Positions 9,222-19,367 of a DNA stretch of 61,116 bases are shown here, piece by piece. Positions within the stretch are counted from its first letter, which is position 1. Each line of letters begins with the position of its first letter. The notes under the pieces were generated by a model. It worked only from the letters and a program-made list of their open reading frames with translations, ran no database searches and was not told the origin of the DNA. The DNA is from Rhodobiaceae bacterium. GTDB taxonomy: Bacteria > Pseudomonadota > Alphaproteobacteria > Rhizobiales > Aestuariivirgaceae. Where the stretch lies: positions 1 to 61,116 of the forward strand of contig VFJY01000078.1 in the NCBI GenBank assembly GCA_009885825.1. Direction: 5' to 3'. A program made the translations under genes and the position numbers.

Positions 9222-10139
9222 TTATTCCCCTTGCGGCGTTTCTTCGACCAGGCGTGGCTTCCGGGGGGTCCGCGCGCGCTTCTCGGCCACTGGCTCTCCG
9301 GCTTCTTCCGCAATGACTGGCGCTGGGCGACGCAGGAATGACGGAGCTTCCCATTGACCTGTTTCCGCTTCAACTTCGGTCACCATGGGCCGCGCCTCGA
9401 CCACGGCTTCCCGTGGTGGCTCATCGCGAGGCGGCTGGGAGTCGTTTTCGGCCAATTGCGGCTCACCCTCGCCATCCCTTGGCTGGTCACGCTTGTTCTG
9501 CCAGCGCGGGCGAAACCGCTCCCGGTTGCCATCACGATTTTCGCGCTGGCGGAAATTGCGTTGTTCTGAACGATCTATATCAGGAGCCTGGCCCGAGGTG
9601 TCGACCTGCGGCACGGGCCCGCCGTGCGGGTTTTCGGAAGTGGCAGGATTTGGCTGGGCCTCGCCTTCGCCATCAGCGCCCTCATCGCCTTCGTCTTCAA
9701 AATCATCATCTTCCGGGCGGCGCAATTGCTGGGTGGGCTGGCCCACCGGCTGGGCTGCTGCCATCACCCGGAAATAATGCTCGGAAAACTGGAAATAGCT
9801 TTCGGCCATCACATTGTCGCCCGATGATTGGGCGTCCCGGCCAAGCTGCATGTACTTCTCGGCAATTGTCTGAGCCGTGCCACGCACCTTCACATCCGGT
9901 CCATTGCTTTCATAAACCCTGTTGGGTGAATTTCCTTGGGCGTTGCTGCTGACGTGGCCACCGCCGCCGCCGGGCCTCCGGTTGTTGCGTCCACGACCGC
10001 GGTTCTTGTTGTGTTGCCCTTGGCGTGGCCGATGTCCATTATCGAAATTCAAATCATCACTTCGGCGAAAAGCCGTCCCAGTTGTTGAGATTTTGGCGTT
10101 ACTGTTTAGAGATTCGGCCCGCTTAGGGAGCCGAGACAA
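9222..10139 (-). CDS. DUF4167 domain-containing protein
   Basis: A protein of up to 305 aa with the DUF4167 domain, nearly restricted to alphaproteobacteria and of unknown function. The domain core is SNGPDVKVRGTAQTIAEKY followed by LGRDAQSSGDNVMAESYFQF. Around it are basic, Arg/Asn/Gly-rich stretches (such as NKNRGRGRNNRRPGGGGG) that suggest nucleic-acid binding, and a long low-complexity acidic and Pro/Arg tail. There is no ATG start. TTG at 10139 gives 305 aa, and TTG at 10052 would give a start closer to family members, which usually begin just before the Arg/Gly-rich part. It sits between prmC and clpB as in many rhizobia. Confidence 0.82.
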   Translation of the reverse strand: MSRLPKRAESLNSNAKISTTGTAFRRSDDLNFDNGHRPRQGQHNKNRGRGRNNRRPGGGGGHVSSNAQGNSPNRVYESNGPDVKVRGTAQTIAEKYMQLGRDAQSSGDNVMAESYFQFSEHYFRVMAAAQPVGQPTQQLRRPEDDDFEDEGDEGADGEGEAQPNPATSENPHGGPVPQVDTSGQAPDIDRSEQRNFRQRENRDGNRERFRPRWQNKRDQPRDGEGEPQLAENDSQPPRDEPPREAVVEARPMVTEVEAETGQWEAPSFLRRPAPVIAEEAGEPVAEKRARTPRKPRLVEETPQGE

Positions 10140-10307
10140 ACCTATTCAGATTGTTAAGGTCACAAACTTCTGCCACAGATATTTCCGGTTTCGGAATTAC
10201 CATCCCCGACTGCAAGAAAGCGAAATGTGTGGAACATGCGACCCAAAGGTCTTTTTCCCTACATGCCGCCCAGCGCCATCGCAAGGGCAGAATGAATTAC
10301 CGATTCA

Positions 10308-10336
10308 CATATAGCTGAGATGGAAGCATTTTCCAA
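10308..10336 (-). promoter_or_regulatory. Probable promoter of the DUF4167 gene
   Basis: On the minus strand TTGGAA (10331-10336), a 17-bp spacer and TATATG (10308-10313) make a reasonable sigma-70 promoter in the 229-bp gap after prmC. It would give a leader of about 160 nt. Confidence 0.4.
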
Positions 10337-10368
10337 CGTATTTTTTAACATATCCCTAAAATGTCGTT

Positions 10369-11211
10369 TCAGGGCAGGCCGAACGTCAGACACCTGACAT
10401 GCCCGCCAAGGTCGAAGGCCCGCCCCTTGAACCCAAAACCATCGGCCTCGAAAAGCGGCCTGACGCCCGCCTCCTGACCCGCTCCCAATTCAACCAGAAC
10501 CTGACCTGTGGGAGCCAAATGCGCGGAAGCGCCCGCGGCGATCCGGCGATAGGCCGCCAATCCATCCGCCCCGCCATCCAGCGCGCCCAGAGGATCAAAA
10601 TCCCGCACATCAACGGCCAAACCCGCAATTTCGGCTGACGCGATATAGGGTGGATTTGAAACAATGAGATCAAACTGCCCCTCAATGCCGTCAAACCAGT
10701 CGGCCCGCGTAAGTGTCAGGCGTCCCGAAACCCCTTGGGCTTCAGCGTTAACCCTTGCCACGCCCAGCGCCGCCTCCGAAACATCGCTGGCCACGCCCAA
10801 TGCCTCGGGCCGTTCGGCAAGCAAGGTTACAATGATTGCGCCCGATCCGGTGCCAAGATCAAGAATGCGGCACTTGCCACGGGCCAAAGGCAGGGCTGCT
10901 GCGATCAACGTTTCCGTGTCAGCCCGCGGGTCCAGAACCGCCGGCGTCACTTGAAATTCCCTGCCGTAAAATTCCCGCGAACCCAAAATCCGCGACACGG
11001 GTTCAAGCGCGCAACGCCGCTCAACGAATGACCAGAAGCGCGCGGCTAAATCGGGCGTCAAAATCAAATCCGGCTCGGCAACGATTTCTTCGCGCCTCAT
11101 GTCGGTGGCAAATTGCAATAACAGCCGCGCATCCAGTGCGGCTGTCTCGATGCCCCTGAGGCCAAGTTGCTTTGCTGCCTGCCGGATGAGATGGGCAACC
11201 GTATCAGACAT
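10369..11211 (-). CDS. prmC: Peptide chain release factor N5-glutamine methyltransferase
   Basis: A 280-aa methyltransferase that modifies the Gln of the GGQ motif in release factors, raising termination efficiency. An N-terminal helical domain recognises the factor. The SAM-binding loop is [11 protein letters not shown] near residue 116, and the catalytic NPPY motif is in IVSNPPYI near 185. It overlaps the 3' end of prfA, its substrate, by eight bases on the same strand. This is the classic prfA-prmC pair. Confidence 0.96.
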   Translation of the reverse strand: MSDTVAHLIRQAAKQLGLRGIETAALDARLLLQFATDMRREEIVAEPDLILTPDLAARFWSFVERRCALEPVSRILGSREFYGREFQVTPAVLDPRADTETLIAAALPLARGKCRILDLGTGSGAIIVTLLAERPEALGVASDVSEAALGVARVNAEAQGVSGRLTLTRADWFDGIEGQFDLIVSNPPYIASAEIAGLAVDVRDFDPLGALDGGADGLAAYRRIAAGASAHLAPTGQVLVELGAGQEAGVRPLFEADGFGFKGRAFDLGGHVRCLTFGLP

Positions 11212-12280
11212 CAGACGTTTCGGTGGCCATGAGTTCCGCCTGATGGTCGGCCATCAGGGCCAGCACGAGTTCTTCCAGGGCCGGTCCCTCAATGATCTGA
11301 TCCAGCTTGTAGAGCGTCAGATTGATCCGGTGATCGGTCACGCGGCCTTGCGGGAAATTGTAAGTCCTGATGCGCTCCGAGCGGTCGCCTGAACCCACCT
11401 GGCCCTTGCGCTGGGCCGAACGCTCGGAATCTATCCGGCTGCGTTCAAGGTCATAAAGCCTTGAGCGCAACAGTTTCATCGCCGCATTCTTGTTTTTGAG
11501 CTGCGATTTTTCAGTCTGCTGGGCAACCGCAAGCCCTGTGGGCAAATGGGTGATGCGCACGGCAGAGTCGGTGGTGTTGACCGACTGCCCACCGGGGCCC
11601 GACGAGCGATAGACATCAATGCGCAGATCCTTGTCTTCGATCTTGATATCGACTTCCTCGGCTTCCGGCAGAACCGCAACCGTTGCGGCTGACGTATGAA
11701 TGCGCCCCTGGGTTTCCGTATCGGGCACCCGCTGCACCCGGTGCACGCCCGATTCAAATTTCATCCGGGCATAGGCCCCAACACCGAAGATGTTGGCGAT
11801 CACTTCCTTGTAGCCGCCATGCTCGCCATCGCTGGTGGAAATCACCTCAACCCGCCAGCCCTTTGAAGCCGCATAGCGCTGATACATGCGAAACAAATCG
11901 CCGGCAAAAATCGCGGCCTCATCGCCGCCAGTGCCTGCCCGCACTTCCAAAATGACGTTGCGCTCGTCAGCCGCGTCTTTTGGCAGCAGCAAAATGCGGA
12001 TGGCGTGTTCAAGCTCTGCAATGCGGGGGACAAGCGCATCGCGCTCTGCTTCCGCCATGGCGGCCATTTCGCCGCCGGCCTTCAGCATGTCGTCCACGTC
12101 GTCGCGTTCCTTGTAGGCTTGCTTGAGCGCCCGCGCGGCTTTTGCCGTCGGCTCCATCTCGGCGTATTCTTTTGAAAGCTTCACAAACATGTCGCCGGAA
12201 GGCCCCGACGAAAGCTCGTGCTCCACATTGGCAAACCGGTGGATAATCCGGTCAAGTTTCTCGATTGCGACAGCGCTCAT
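11204..12280 (-). CDS. prfA: Peptide chain release factor 1
   Basis: A 358-aa RF1 that reads UAA and UAG stop codons. The GGQ motif lies in [17 protein letters not shown], and the codon-recognition region shows [15 protein letters not shown], with the PxT tripeptide of RF1 (PDT). I chose the ATG at 12280 because it gives the family length and the usual start [15 protein letters not shown] nine codons upstream (12307) extends the frame but lacks spacing to a ribosome site. It is coupled to prmC. Confidence 0.97.
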   Translation of the reverse strand: MSAVAIEKLDRIIHRFANVEHELSSGPSGDMFVKLSKEYAEMEPTAKAARALKQAYKERDDVDDMLKAGGEMAAMAEAERDALVPRIAELEHAIRILLLPKDAADERNVILEVRAGTGGDEAAIFAGDLFRMYQRYAASKGWRVEVISTSDGEHGGYKEVIANIFGVGAYARMKFESGVHRVQRVPDTETQGRIHTSAATVAVLPEAEEVDIKIEDKDLRIDVYRSSGPGGQSVNTTDSAVRITHLPTGLAVAQQTEKSQLKNKNAAMKLLRSRLYDLERSRIDSERSAQRKGQVGSGDRSERIRTYNFPQGRVTDHRINLTLYKLDQIIEGPALEELVLALMADHQAELMATETSDV

Positions 12281-12330
12281 AGGCGGGGCTTGTAGCGGAT
12301 GCCGCACCCCTTCGCCAAGAGGTGGAAACT

Positions 12331-12442
12331 AGCGCGCTTCCCGGCAAGCCGGAATCGGCTTGCCGAAAAGGAATCGCGCCAGATCAATATGCTGGAGCAA
12401 ATCCTTATTGTAAAAGTCTGCAACTTTTGCGGGATTTGCTCT
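12331..12442 (-). repeat. Intergenic palindromic element of rhizobial type
   Basis: Between the RodZ-like gene and prfA lie two nested palindromes. GAGCAAATCC (12395-12404) pairs with GGATTTGCTC (12432-12441) around an inner AAAAGT/ACTTTT hairpin, and CGGCAAGCCG (12342-12351) pairs perfectly with CGGCTTGCCG (12356-12365) over a four-base loop. On the minus strand the series AGAGCAAATCC, CAAAAGT, GGATTTGC, GCGATTCC follows the layout of a dispersed intergenic element I know from rhizobial genomes. I see only this copy in the window. No T-run follows the hairpins in the direction of transcription, so it is not a plain terminator. Confidence 0.5.
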
Positions 12443-12450
12443 AAGCGGCC

Positions 12451-13554
12451 CTAACTCTTGAAACTCTTGAGATCAAGCGAGCGGCCCACCAGAATTTCTC
12501 CCGGCGTTCCGAGAATGCCTTTCTCCTGGCCATCAATCATGTAGCTCAAAAGCCCGCCGTCGCGCGCAATGACAACCAGGCCTTCGCGGTCTGGCACCCG
12601 GTAGATATCGCCCTTTGTCAGCATCTGCGTCATCACCACATTGCCCTGCGCATCTTCAACCCGCACCCACACCGGCGCTCTCGCCTTGAGAATCAGCCGC
12701 GCCTTTTCGTTGCTGGCGCCAAACACACGCCCCGTTGGTGTCTGGATGACGTCATCAACCGTCACCAATTGCTGGGTCTCTTGCTCTGCCTTGACCTGGA
12801 CTGCGGCTTTGCCATCTTCCGGCAGCTGCTCTTCAATGAAAGCGCCAAGTCCATCAAGCCCGGCAATTGGCTGTGATTCCAGGGGCCGAACGGCGGCAAC
12901 CTGATCATCCAGCATCGCTTCTTCGGAAACTTTTACCTCAGCCGCATCCTGCTGTGTCGTGGCCGTCGGCATGGGATCGCCGACCATGGCGGGCTGTCCA
13001 GCAAATTCAACATGCTCGCCGGAAGGCATCATCATCCAGCTGGCGGCGGCGAACAAGAACACGGCGCCCCCAACCGCTGCAACAATGCCACCCGTGCCTC
13101 CGGGAATTCTCGACAGGTCAATGTTCAACGCTGGCAGCTTTGGCATTTTGCCAAAGGACAGTATTTTGGCGCTCGACAGGGGCGCCGGGCTGGCCGGGTG
13201 ATGCCCCAGGGGCGCCATTTGCGGCCGTGGCAAAATCTTGACGTAGTGATGAATGAGCGGTTCCGGATCGAAACCCAGATACTGCGCGTAAGCCGAAATC
13301 ATTTCCAGCGCTTCCAGCCGCCGCGGCATCCGCGTCATGTCGCCAAATTCAATGGCCTCGATGTGGTAGGGGTGTATGCCCGTGGCTTCACCCGCGTATT
13401 CCAGCGTCTCGCCGCGTTTTTCGCGCTCCCGCTGCAGGAACCAGCCCGCCTCACCAGCGGGATCAGCGGCGCCATCGGGTTTCTGGCGAAAGCTGTACTC
13501 GGCTTCCACATAGCCAAACTCGTCCTGATGAATATCCTGCTGGCTGTCGTCCAT
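12451..13554 (-). CDS. RodZ-like helix-turn-helix membrane protein (DUF4115)
   Basis: A 367-aa protein with the RodZ layout: an N-terminal helix-turn-helix (about residues 38-105, GWFLQREREKRGETLEYAG and HPYHIEAIE), a proline-rich linker, one membrane segment (about 153-176) and a periplasmic C-terminal DUF4115 beta domain (about 275-360, ARAPVWVRVEDAQGNVV). RodZ links MreB to the cell-wall elongation machinery. This protein may play that role or that of a related shape factor. It lies 112 bp after ptsP in the same direction. The gene symbol is withheld because orthology cannot be shown from sequence alone. Confidence 0.85.
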   Translation of the reverse strand: MDDSQQDIHQDEFGYVEAEYSFRQKPDGAADPAGEAGWFLQREREKRGETLEYAGEATGIHPYHIEAIEFGDMTRMPRRLEALEMISAYAQYLGFDPEPLIHHYVKILPRPQMAPLGHHPASPAPLSSAKILSFGKMPKLPALNIDLSRIPGGTGGIVAAVGGAVFLFAAASWMMMPSGEHVEFAGQPAMVGDPMPTATTQQDAAEVKVSEEAMLDDQVAAVRPLESQPIAGLDGLGAFIEEQLPEDGKAAVQVKAEQETQQLVTVDDVIQTPTGRVFGASNEKARLILKARAPVWVRVEDAQGNVVMTQMLTKGDIYRVPDREGLVVIARDGGLLSYMIDGQEKGILGTPGEILVGRSLDLKSFKS

Positions 13555-13666
13555 GGTTTAATTCTCTCGAGCTGAAAAGCCTTAACGCTTCACTAACGCC
13601 AATATCGGGAGAATGCCGCAGAATGGTTATCACCAGCCTAACGCCAACGTAATTAACTGAATTTAA

Positions 13667-15931
13667 TTATACGGGTACGCCGTTGCGCTGGGCAAACTCC
13701 AGCAGGTCGCCACGAATGGAATGGGCCGGGCTCTTGAGCAAGGGCGCCATGAAGCTCCATAGCTTGTCCCGGTCAAGCGCCAGCAGCATGGCCTTCACCG
13801 GACCAATGCCGGCAGGCACCATCGATATCGAGGTGAGGCCAATGCCCAGCAGACCCAAGGCCTCCAAGGGTCTGCCCCCCAGTTCCCCGCACAACGTCAC
13901 GGACTTGCTGTGGGCGGCGGCCTTTTCGACAATCAGCCGCATGGCCCCGAGCGCCGCCGGGCTGAGCGGATCATAGCGCCCCGCGAGCTTGGGATTGCCG
14001 CGATCTGCGGCAAACAGGAATTGCACCAGATCATTGGAGCCAACCGAGGCGAAATCAACAAGCGGCAAGAGCTGGTCAAGTTGCCAGATCAAGGCCGGAA
14101 TTTCGATCATCACGCCAAGCTGCAGTGATTTTGGCAGGGCGTGTCCGCGCGCCACCAGATAGGCCTTTTCCATTTCAACGATGGCGCGCGCCTGCAGGAA
14201 CTCGTCAACATCGGCGATCATCGGAAACATGATTTTCATGTTGCGGTTCCTTCCGGCGATCAGAAGCGCCCGAACCTGCAGCCGCAAGAGCGCTGGCCGG
14301 TCCAGCGCCATGCGAATGGAGCGCCAGCCCAGCGCCGGATTCTCCTCCTTCGGCTGGCGCAGATAAGGCAGAACCTTGTCAGCGCCGATATCAAGGGTCC
14401 GAAACACCACCGGCTTGTCACCCGCCTGATCCAGAATGGCCTCATAGTGCCTGACCTGCGACGCCAGCTTGGGAAACCGGCTCGCCATCATGAAGTGCAG
14501 CTCGGTGCGGTAAAGTCCGATGCCCTCGGCGCCAGAATCATGGAGATGCGGCAAATCCACAATCAGGCCGGCATTGATATTGAGGCTGATCTTGACGCCG
14601 TCCCGCGTAACGGCGGGCACATTGCGCAAGCCCGCATATTGCGCCTGCTTGCGCGCATAGAACTTGACTTTCTCTCCATAGGACTTTTGCAGGTCGTGCG
14701 ACGGTCTGACAAACAATTCACCCGTATTGCCGTCGATGATGATGGAGCTGCCAGTATCCACGAGATCAATGAGGCCCTCTGCCTGGCCGACAGCCGGAAT
14801 GCCAAGCGCGCGCGCCACAATGGCCACATGGCTGGTCTTGCCGCCTTCTTCGAGAATGACGCCGCGAATTTTGCTGCGGTCATAATCCAGAAGCTCGGCA
14901 GGTCCCATGTTGCGCGAAACGATGATCGCATTGGGCGGCAAGTCACTGCGCGAGGCGGTTGCGACCGCGCCGGTCAATATCCGCATCAGCCGGTTTGAAA
15001 GATCATCCAGATCATGCATGCGATCCCGAAGATAGGCGTCAGGTGTGCGCATCATCCGGGCCCGGTTGTCATTCTGCACGCGCTCTACCGCAGCTTCCGC
15101 TGTCAAACCCGTATCCACGGCCTCGCGCAAACGGTTCACCCAGCCCTTGTCATGGGCAAACATGCGGATGGTTTCCAATACGTCGGAGTAATCGCCGCCA
15201 CTCATGGATTCAGTTCCATCCAGCAACTGGTCGACCTGCAGGTGCAGCTGCCGGACAGCCTCATCCAGCCGCCGCTTTTCCTCCGGGATGTTTTCGGCGA
15301 TGATATTGTGAACCGCAACACGCGGCTCATGCAAAACCACGTGGCCAAGCGCAATGCCGTCAGCCAGCGATTCGCCGCGCAAATGATGGCTGCGCATGTG
15401 AGCCACATCGGCCGCCACTTCCCGCGCCAATTCGCGCAGCTCGCCCGAGGCGATGACTTCCGCCAAAACCATGGCTGTCGTTTGCAGCGCCTCTTCCTCT
15501 TCCTCGGAATACTGCCGCCGCGTGCGGTTCTGCACCACCAGGACGCCAATCACCGTGCCGCCCCTCATAATGGGCGTGCCGAGGAACGAGTTGTAAATTT
15601 CTTCACCCGTCTCCGGCAGGTATTTGAAGGCTGGATGATTTTGCGCATCCGCCAGATTGAGGCCAATGGCCTGATCTCCGATAAGGCCAACAAGGCCCTC
15701 GCCGACTTTCAATTTCGATTTATGAACCGCGGCACTCTTCAGGCCTTCGGTGGCGTAAAGTTCGAGAATCTGGCCGGGCCGCATCACATAGATGGAGCAC
15801 ACCTCGGCCACCATGTTGGCGGCAATCAATGTCGCGATTTTATCGAGCCGCTTTTGCGCCGTTTCGGGCTCCGCCATGACCTCGCGAAGTCGCCGAAGCA
15901 AGACACGCGGACCAAGGGCGGAAGGTGCCAT
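13667..15931 (-). CDS. ptsP: Phosphoenolpyruvate-protein phosphotransferase PtsP (EI-Ntr)
   Basis: A 754-aa enzyme I of the nitrogen-related phosphotransferase system, which takes phosphate from PEP and passes it to NPr and EIIA-Ntr to control metabolism and stress responses. An N-terminal GAF domain (about residues 18-155) sets it apart from sugar-type enzyme I. The HPr-binding domain follows (170-290). The phospho-histidine is in GGKTSHVAIVARALGIPAV near 365-383. The PEP-binding barrel contains GIGLYRTELHFM and the catalytic cysteine in VTLCGELGG near 680. It follows aspartate kinase, a common rhizobial order. Confidence 0.96.
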   Translation of the reverse strand: MAPSALGPRVLLRRLREVMAEPETAQKRLDKIATLIAANMVAEVCSIYVMRPGQILELYATEGLKSAAVHKSKLKVGEGLVGLIGDQAIGLNLADAQNHPAFKYLPETGEEIYNSFLGTPIMRGGTVIGVLVVQNRTRRQYSEEEEEALQTTAMVLAEVIASGELRELAREVAADVAHMRSHHLRGESLADGIALGHVVLHEPRVAVHNIIAENIPEEKRRLDEAVRQLHLQVDQLLDGTESMSGGDYSDVLETIRMFAHDKGWVNRLREAVDTGLTAEAAVERVQNDNRARMMRTPDAYLRDRMHDLDDLSNRLMRILTGAVATASRSDLPPNAIIVSRNMGPAELLDYDRSKIRGVILEEGGKTSHVAIVARALGIPAVGQAEGLIDLVDTGSSIIIDGNTGELFVRPSHDLQKSYGEKVKFYARKQAQYAGLRNVPAVTRDGVKISLNINAGLIVDLPHLHDSGAEGIGLYRTELHFMMASRFPKLASQVRHYEAILDQAGDKPVVFRTLDIGADKVLPYLRQPKEENPALGWRSIRMALDRPALLRLQVRALLIAGRNRNMKIMFPMIADVDEFLQARAIVEMEKAYLVARGHALPKSLQLGVMIEIPALIWQLDQLLPLVDFASVGSNDLVQFLFAADRGNPKLAGRYDPLSPAALGAMRLIVEKAAAHSKSVTLCGELGGRPLEALGLLGIGLTSISMVPAGIGPVKAMLLALDRDKLWSFMAPLLKSPAHSIRGDLLEFAQRNGVPV

Positions 15932-15973
15932 CAGCAGCTGTCCCGGTGCCTATGATGCCAGCGGCCTGCCATG

Positions 15974-17230
15974 TCAGGCCTTTGCCTCAAGGCCGTAGGC
16001 CTGGTGCAGGGCCCTGACCGCCAGCTCCGTATAGGCTTCATCAATCAGGACACTGACTTTTATTTCTGACGTCGTGATAGCCTGGATATTGATGCCCTTG
16101 TCGGCCAGCGAGCGGAACATTTTGGCGGCAACGCCCGCGTGGCTCCGCATGCCAATGCCGACCACCGAAACCTTGGCCACATCGGCCGAATGCGTCAGTT
16201 CCAGGAAGCCGATTTTCTCCTTGACGCCGTTCAACACGTCGATGGCCTTGCGCAAATCCTTGCGCGCCACGGTGAACGTGATGTTGGCCGTCGAGCCATC
16301 GGTTGAGACATTCTGCACGATCATGTCGACGCTGATGTCAGCTTCAGCCAATGGGCCGAACACCGAAGCCGATACGCCGGGTTGATCCTTCACCTTGCGG
16401 ATTGAAACCTTCGCCTCATCGCGTGAATAGGCAATGCCACTGACTACATGCTGTTCCAAGATACTTTCCTCATCGCAAACGAGTGTTCCGGGCCCGCTGC
16501 CATCGGGCTTGTTCTGGTCGGGTGAATCAGGCGTTTCAAAACTCGATCTTACCTGCAATGGCACCTTGTACACCATGGCAAGCTCCACCGAGCGCGTCTG
16601 CAAGACTTTCGCCCCGAGCGAAGCCTGTTCCAGCATTTCCTCATAGGATATCCGGGTGAGCTTGCGCGCCGCTGTGACAATCCTGGGGTCCGCCGTATAG
16701 ACGCCATCCACATCCGTATAGATGTCGCAAGACGCATCAAGCGAGGCGGCAATTGCCACAGCCGACGTGTCAGAGCCACCGCGCCCCAATGTGGTCAGGC
16801 GCTTGTCGGGCCCGATACCCTGAAAGCCCGCGATCACGGCCACTTGGCCCTGCTCCATGCGCTTTCTGATTTCGCTGGAATCAATTTCGGCAATCCGCGC
16901 CGAGGCATGCACGCCATCGGTTTTCAACGGAATCTGCCAGCCCTGCCACGAACGCGCCGGCACGCCCATATCCTGCAAAACGATGGCCAGAAGTCCGGCG
17001 GTCACTTGCTCGCCGGAAGCCACAATAGCATCATATTCGCGCGCATCGTGAACCGGCGCTGCCTCCTTGCACCAGCCCGCCAGGCGGTCCGTCGTTCCGG
17101 CCATCGCCGACACCACCACCGCCACATGGTTTCCAGCCTTCACCTCACGCAAAACATGGCGCGCCACATTGCGGATGCGCTCAATATCCGCAACCGAAGT
17201 GCCGCCAAACTTCATGACCAAACGGCCCAT
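15974..17230 (-). CDS. lysC: Aspartate kinase
   Basis: A 418-aa enzyme that phosphorylates aspartate, the first step to lysine, threonine and methionine. The N-terminal kinase motif is VMKFGGTSVAD, followed by TTLGRGGSDTSAVAIA. Two C-terminal ACT domains (about residues 275-410) bind the feedback amino acids. The length fits the single-chain lysine/threonine-sensitive class. It is divergent from ubiG across ~115 bp and is followed by ptsP. The symbol lysC follows common use in this group. Confidence 0.95.
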   Translation of the reverse strand: MGRLVMKFGGTSVADIERIRNVARHVLREVKAGNHVAVVVSAMAGTTDRLAGWCKEAAPVHDAREYDAIVASGEQVTAGLLAIVLQDMGVPARSWQGWQIPLKTDGVHASARIAEIDSSEIRKRMEQGQVAVIAGFQGIGPDKRLTTLGRGGSDTSAVAIAASLDASCDIYTDVDGVYTADPRIVTAARKLTRISYEEMLEQASLGAKVLQTRSVELAMVYKVPLQVRSSFETPDSPDQNKPDGSGPGTLVCDEESILEQHVVSGIAYSRDEAKVSIRKVKDQPGVSASVFGPLAEADISVDMIVQNVSTDGSTANITFTVARKDLRKAIDVLNGVKEKIGFLELTHSADVAKVSVVGIGMRSHAGVAAKMFRSLADKGINIQAITTSEIKVSVLIDEAYTELAVRALHQAYGLEAKA

Positions 17231-17344
17231 CGGCCAAAACCTTTCGAAATCAATAAAAACGCCGCTAGGGGGTGCGACGCGGCGTACTCATAGATGAGGG
17301 CCTTCGCTTATGCAATAATGCGCAGCCACAAATGGAAAGCTAAT

Positions 17345-18082
17345 ATGACCGCCGCAGCCCGAACCACCATAGATCCCGCCGAAGTGGAGAAATTCTCAAG
17401 AATGGCTGCCGAATGGTGGAACCCCAAGGGCAAATTTGGCATCCTTCACGTCTTTAACCCGGTGCGGCTCGCCTATATCAAAGAACAGGTCTGCGCCCGT
17501 TTCGGCCGCGACCCTTATGATCCCCGCCCGTTCAAAGGCCTGCGTTTCCTTGATATTGGCTGCGGTGGGGGCCTTCTGACCGAACCGATGGCACGTTTGG
17601 GCGCCGATATTGTGGGCATTGACCCCTCGGAAAAAAATATCAGGACGGCCCAGGTTCACGCGGCCGAACAGGAACTCGAAATCGATTACCGCTGCGCTGC
17701 TGTCGAAGACCTGGTGGATGAGAAATTTGATGTGGTGCTCAACATGGAAGTGATCGAACATGTCAGCAACCCGCGAAATTTCGCCAAGATCTGCAGTGCC
17801 ATGCTGAAGCCGGAAGGCCTGATGTTTGTCGCCACCATCAGCCGCACTTTGAAATCATTCGGTCTCGCCATCATTGGCGCAGAATACATTCTGGGTTGGC
17901 TGCCCAAGGGAACCCACCACTGGGAAAAATTTATCAAGCCAGAGGAGCTGAAAATCTGGCTCGGTGAAAACGGCTTGACGATCAACGGAGAGACCGGCGT
18001 AACCTATCATCCACTGGCCAACGACTGGAAACGCTCGCGCGACATGGATGTGAACTACATGCTCGTGGCGCAGAAGACTTAA
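17345..18082 (+). CDS. ubiG: Ubiquinone biosynthesis O-methyltransferase
   Basis: A 245-aa SAM-dependent methyltransferase that carries out both O-methylations of ubiquinone synthesis. The N-terminal [19 protein letters not shown] is a UbiG signature, and the SAM loop is [21 protein letters not shown] chose the ATG at 17345 ([13 protein letters not shown]), which has GGAAAG at good spacing. An in-frame start 51 bases upstream gives an unlikely N-terminal extension. The 3' end overlaps the convergent DUF1178 gene by four bases. Confidence 0.96.
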   Translation: MTAAARTTIDPAEVEKFSRMAAEWWNPKGKFGILHVFNPVRLAYIKEQVCARFGRDPYDPRPFKGLRFLDIGCGGGLLTEPMARLGADIVGIDPSEKNIRTAQVHAAEQELEIDYRCAAVEDLVDEKFDVVLNMEVIEHVSNPRNFAKICSAMLKPEGLMFVATISRTLKSFGLAIIGAEYILGWLPKGTHHWEKFIKPEELKIWLGENGLTINGETGVTYHPLANDWKRSRDMDVNYMLVAQKT

Positions 18083-18522
18083 TTCGAATCTTCCGGCAAT
18101 CGCGGCAGCGGGTGGACTTCGATGCCTTCTTCAATCAACGCCTTGGCATCATCGGCTGTTGCCTCGCCGTAGATGCCGCGCTTTTCAGCTTCAGCGTAGT
18201 GGATTTTCCGCGCTTCATCGGCGAACTTGTCGCCCACATATTCGGAATTCGCCTCGACGTTTTTCCGGACTTCCCGCATCATTTGCATCAGCATCTGGGT
18301 GCGGGGGTCAACGGGCCCGGCCACCATCCTCTGCGTCGGTTCAGGCTTCGCATTGGACTTGGTTGGAATGCCAGGCGCCATGATTTGTTTTTCAACAGCC
18401 TCCGAGCCGCAATGGATGCACACAACCAGCCCGCGTCCGATTTGGGCATCAAACGCAGCGCTATCCCTGAACCAGCCATCAAATTCATGGCCACGGTTAC
18501 AGCTGAGGTCATATCTAATCAT
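18079..18522 (-). CDS. DUF1178 family protein
   Basis: A 147-aa protein of the DUF1178 family, unknown function, widespread in alpha- and betaproteobacteria. The N-terminus [18 protein letters not shown] and the [11 protein letters not shown] motif give two Cys pairs that look like a small zinc ribbon. The rest is helical and charged, including a Met-rich stretch near residue 78. It follows the amidohydrolase and grxC genes on the same strand in an order conserved in rhizobia. Confidence 0.88.
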   Translation of the reverse strand: MIRYDLSCNRGHEFDGWFRDSAAFDAQIGRGLVVCIHCGSEAVEKQIMAPGIPTKSNAKPEPTQRMVAGPVDPRTQMLMQMMREVRKNVEANSEYVGDKFADEARKIHYAEAEKRGIYGEATADDAKALIEEGIEVHPLPRLPEDSN

Positions 18523-18527
18523 GGTTC

Positions 18528-19367
18528 TTAGTTAATCGCTTCCTGTGACGGCTTCAAGGTAAAGGCACGGGCGTTCTTAAGGGCTGGTATCCGGCCCCGG
18601 TCTCGCTTTACCAATTCCATGTCCACATCAAACACCAAAACACCGGGATCAGGCCCGAGTTCCGCGATGATTTCGCCCCAAGGATTGACCGCAAGGCTGT
18701 GGCCATAGGTTTCACGCCCGCATTCATGGACACCCCCTTGCGCCGCCGCAAACACGAAACTTCCGGTTTCAATGGCGCGCGAGCGCAGCAGAACATGCCA
18801 ATGGGCGCGGCCCGTGGGAACCGTAAAGGCCGACGGAATCGCCATGATCATGGCTCCTGAATTTGCCAGCGTGTTGTAAAGAATGGGAAAACGCATGTCA
18901 TAGCAGATGGTCAGGCCCAATTGCCCCCAGGGCAAATTGGCGACAACCGCCTCTTCACCCGGCGCAAAACTGGCGGATTCGCGGATCTGCTCGCCACCGG
19001 GCATGTCCACGTCAAACAGGTGGATCTTGTCATAGCGCGCGGCGATCACGCCATCCGGCCTGAAAAGCAACGAACGGTTAACCAGTTTGTCCGCTGAGAC
19101 ACGCAAGGCGGCTGAACCGGCGTGCAGCCAGATGCCAAGCTCCTTGGCCAACGCAGCAAATCCGCTAACTGTTGGATCGTCCTTCTCAAAACACGCAACG
19201 GTTCTCAGCCGCTCGCGGTCAGCCTCATAAATATTGGTCATTTCTGGCGTCAGCACATATTGGGCGCCTTGGCCAACGGCTTCCCGGATCATCGAGCTGG
19301 CATCAGCAAAATTTTGCGCCATATCGACGCCGGAGCGCATCTGGATGAGCGCTGCCCTGAAACTCAT
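18528..19367 (-). CDS. Carbon-nitrogen hydrolase (nitrilase superfamily)
   Basis: A 279-aa nitrilase-superfamily amidohydrolase. The catalytic triad is visible: Glu in VLTPEMTNIY near residue 42, Lys in RYDKIHLFDVD near 112, and Cys in LTICYDMRFP near 150. Proteins in this genomic position resemble Nit1/YafV, amidases that repair deaminated glutathione or hydrolyse alpha-keto acid amides. That activity would fit next to glutaredoxin but is an inference. Its start overlaps the end of grxC by four bases. Confidence 0.92.
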   Translation of the reverse strand: MSFRAALIQMRSGVDMAQNFADASSMIREAVGQGAQYVLTPEMTNIYEADRERLRTVACFEKDDPTVSGFAALAKELGIWLHAGSAALRVSADKLVNRSLLFRPDGVIAARYDKIHLFDVDMPGGEQIRESASFAPGEEAVVANLPWGQLGLTICYDMRFPILYNTLANSGAMIMAIPSAFTVPTGRAHWHVLLRSRAIETGSFVFAAAQGGVHECGRETYGHSLAVNPWGEIIAELGPDPGVLVFDVDMELVKRDRGRIPALKNARAFTLKPSQEAIN

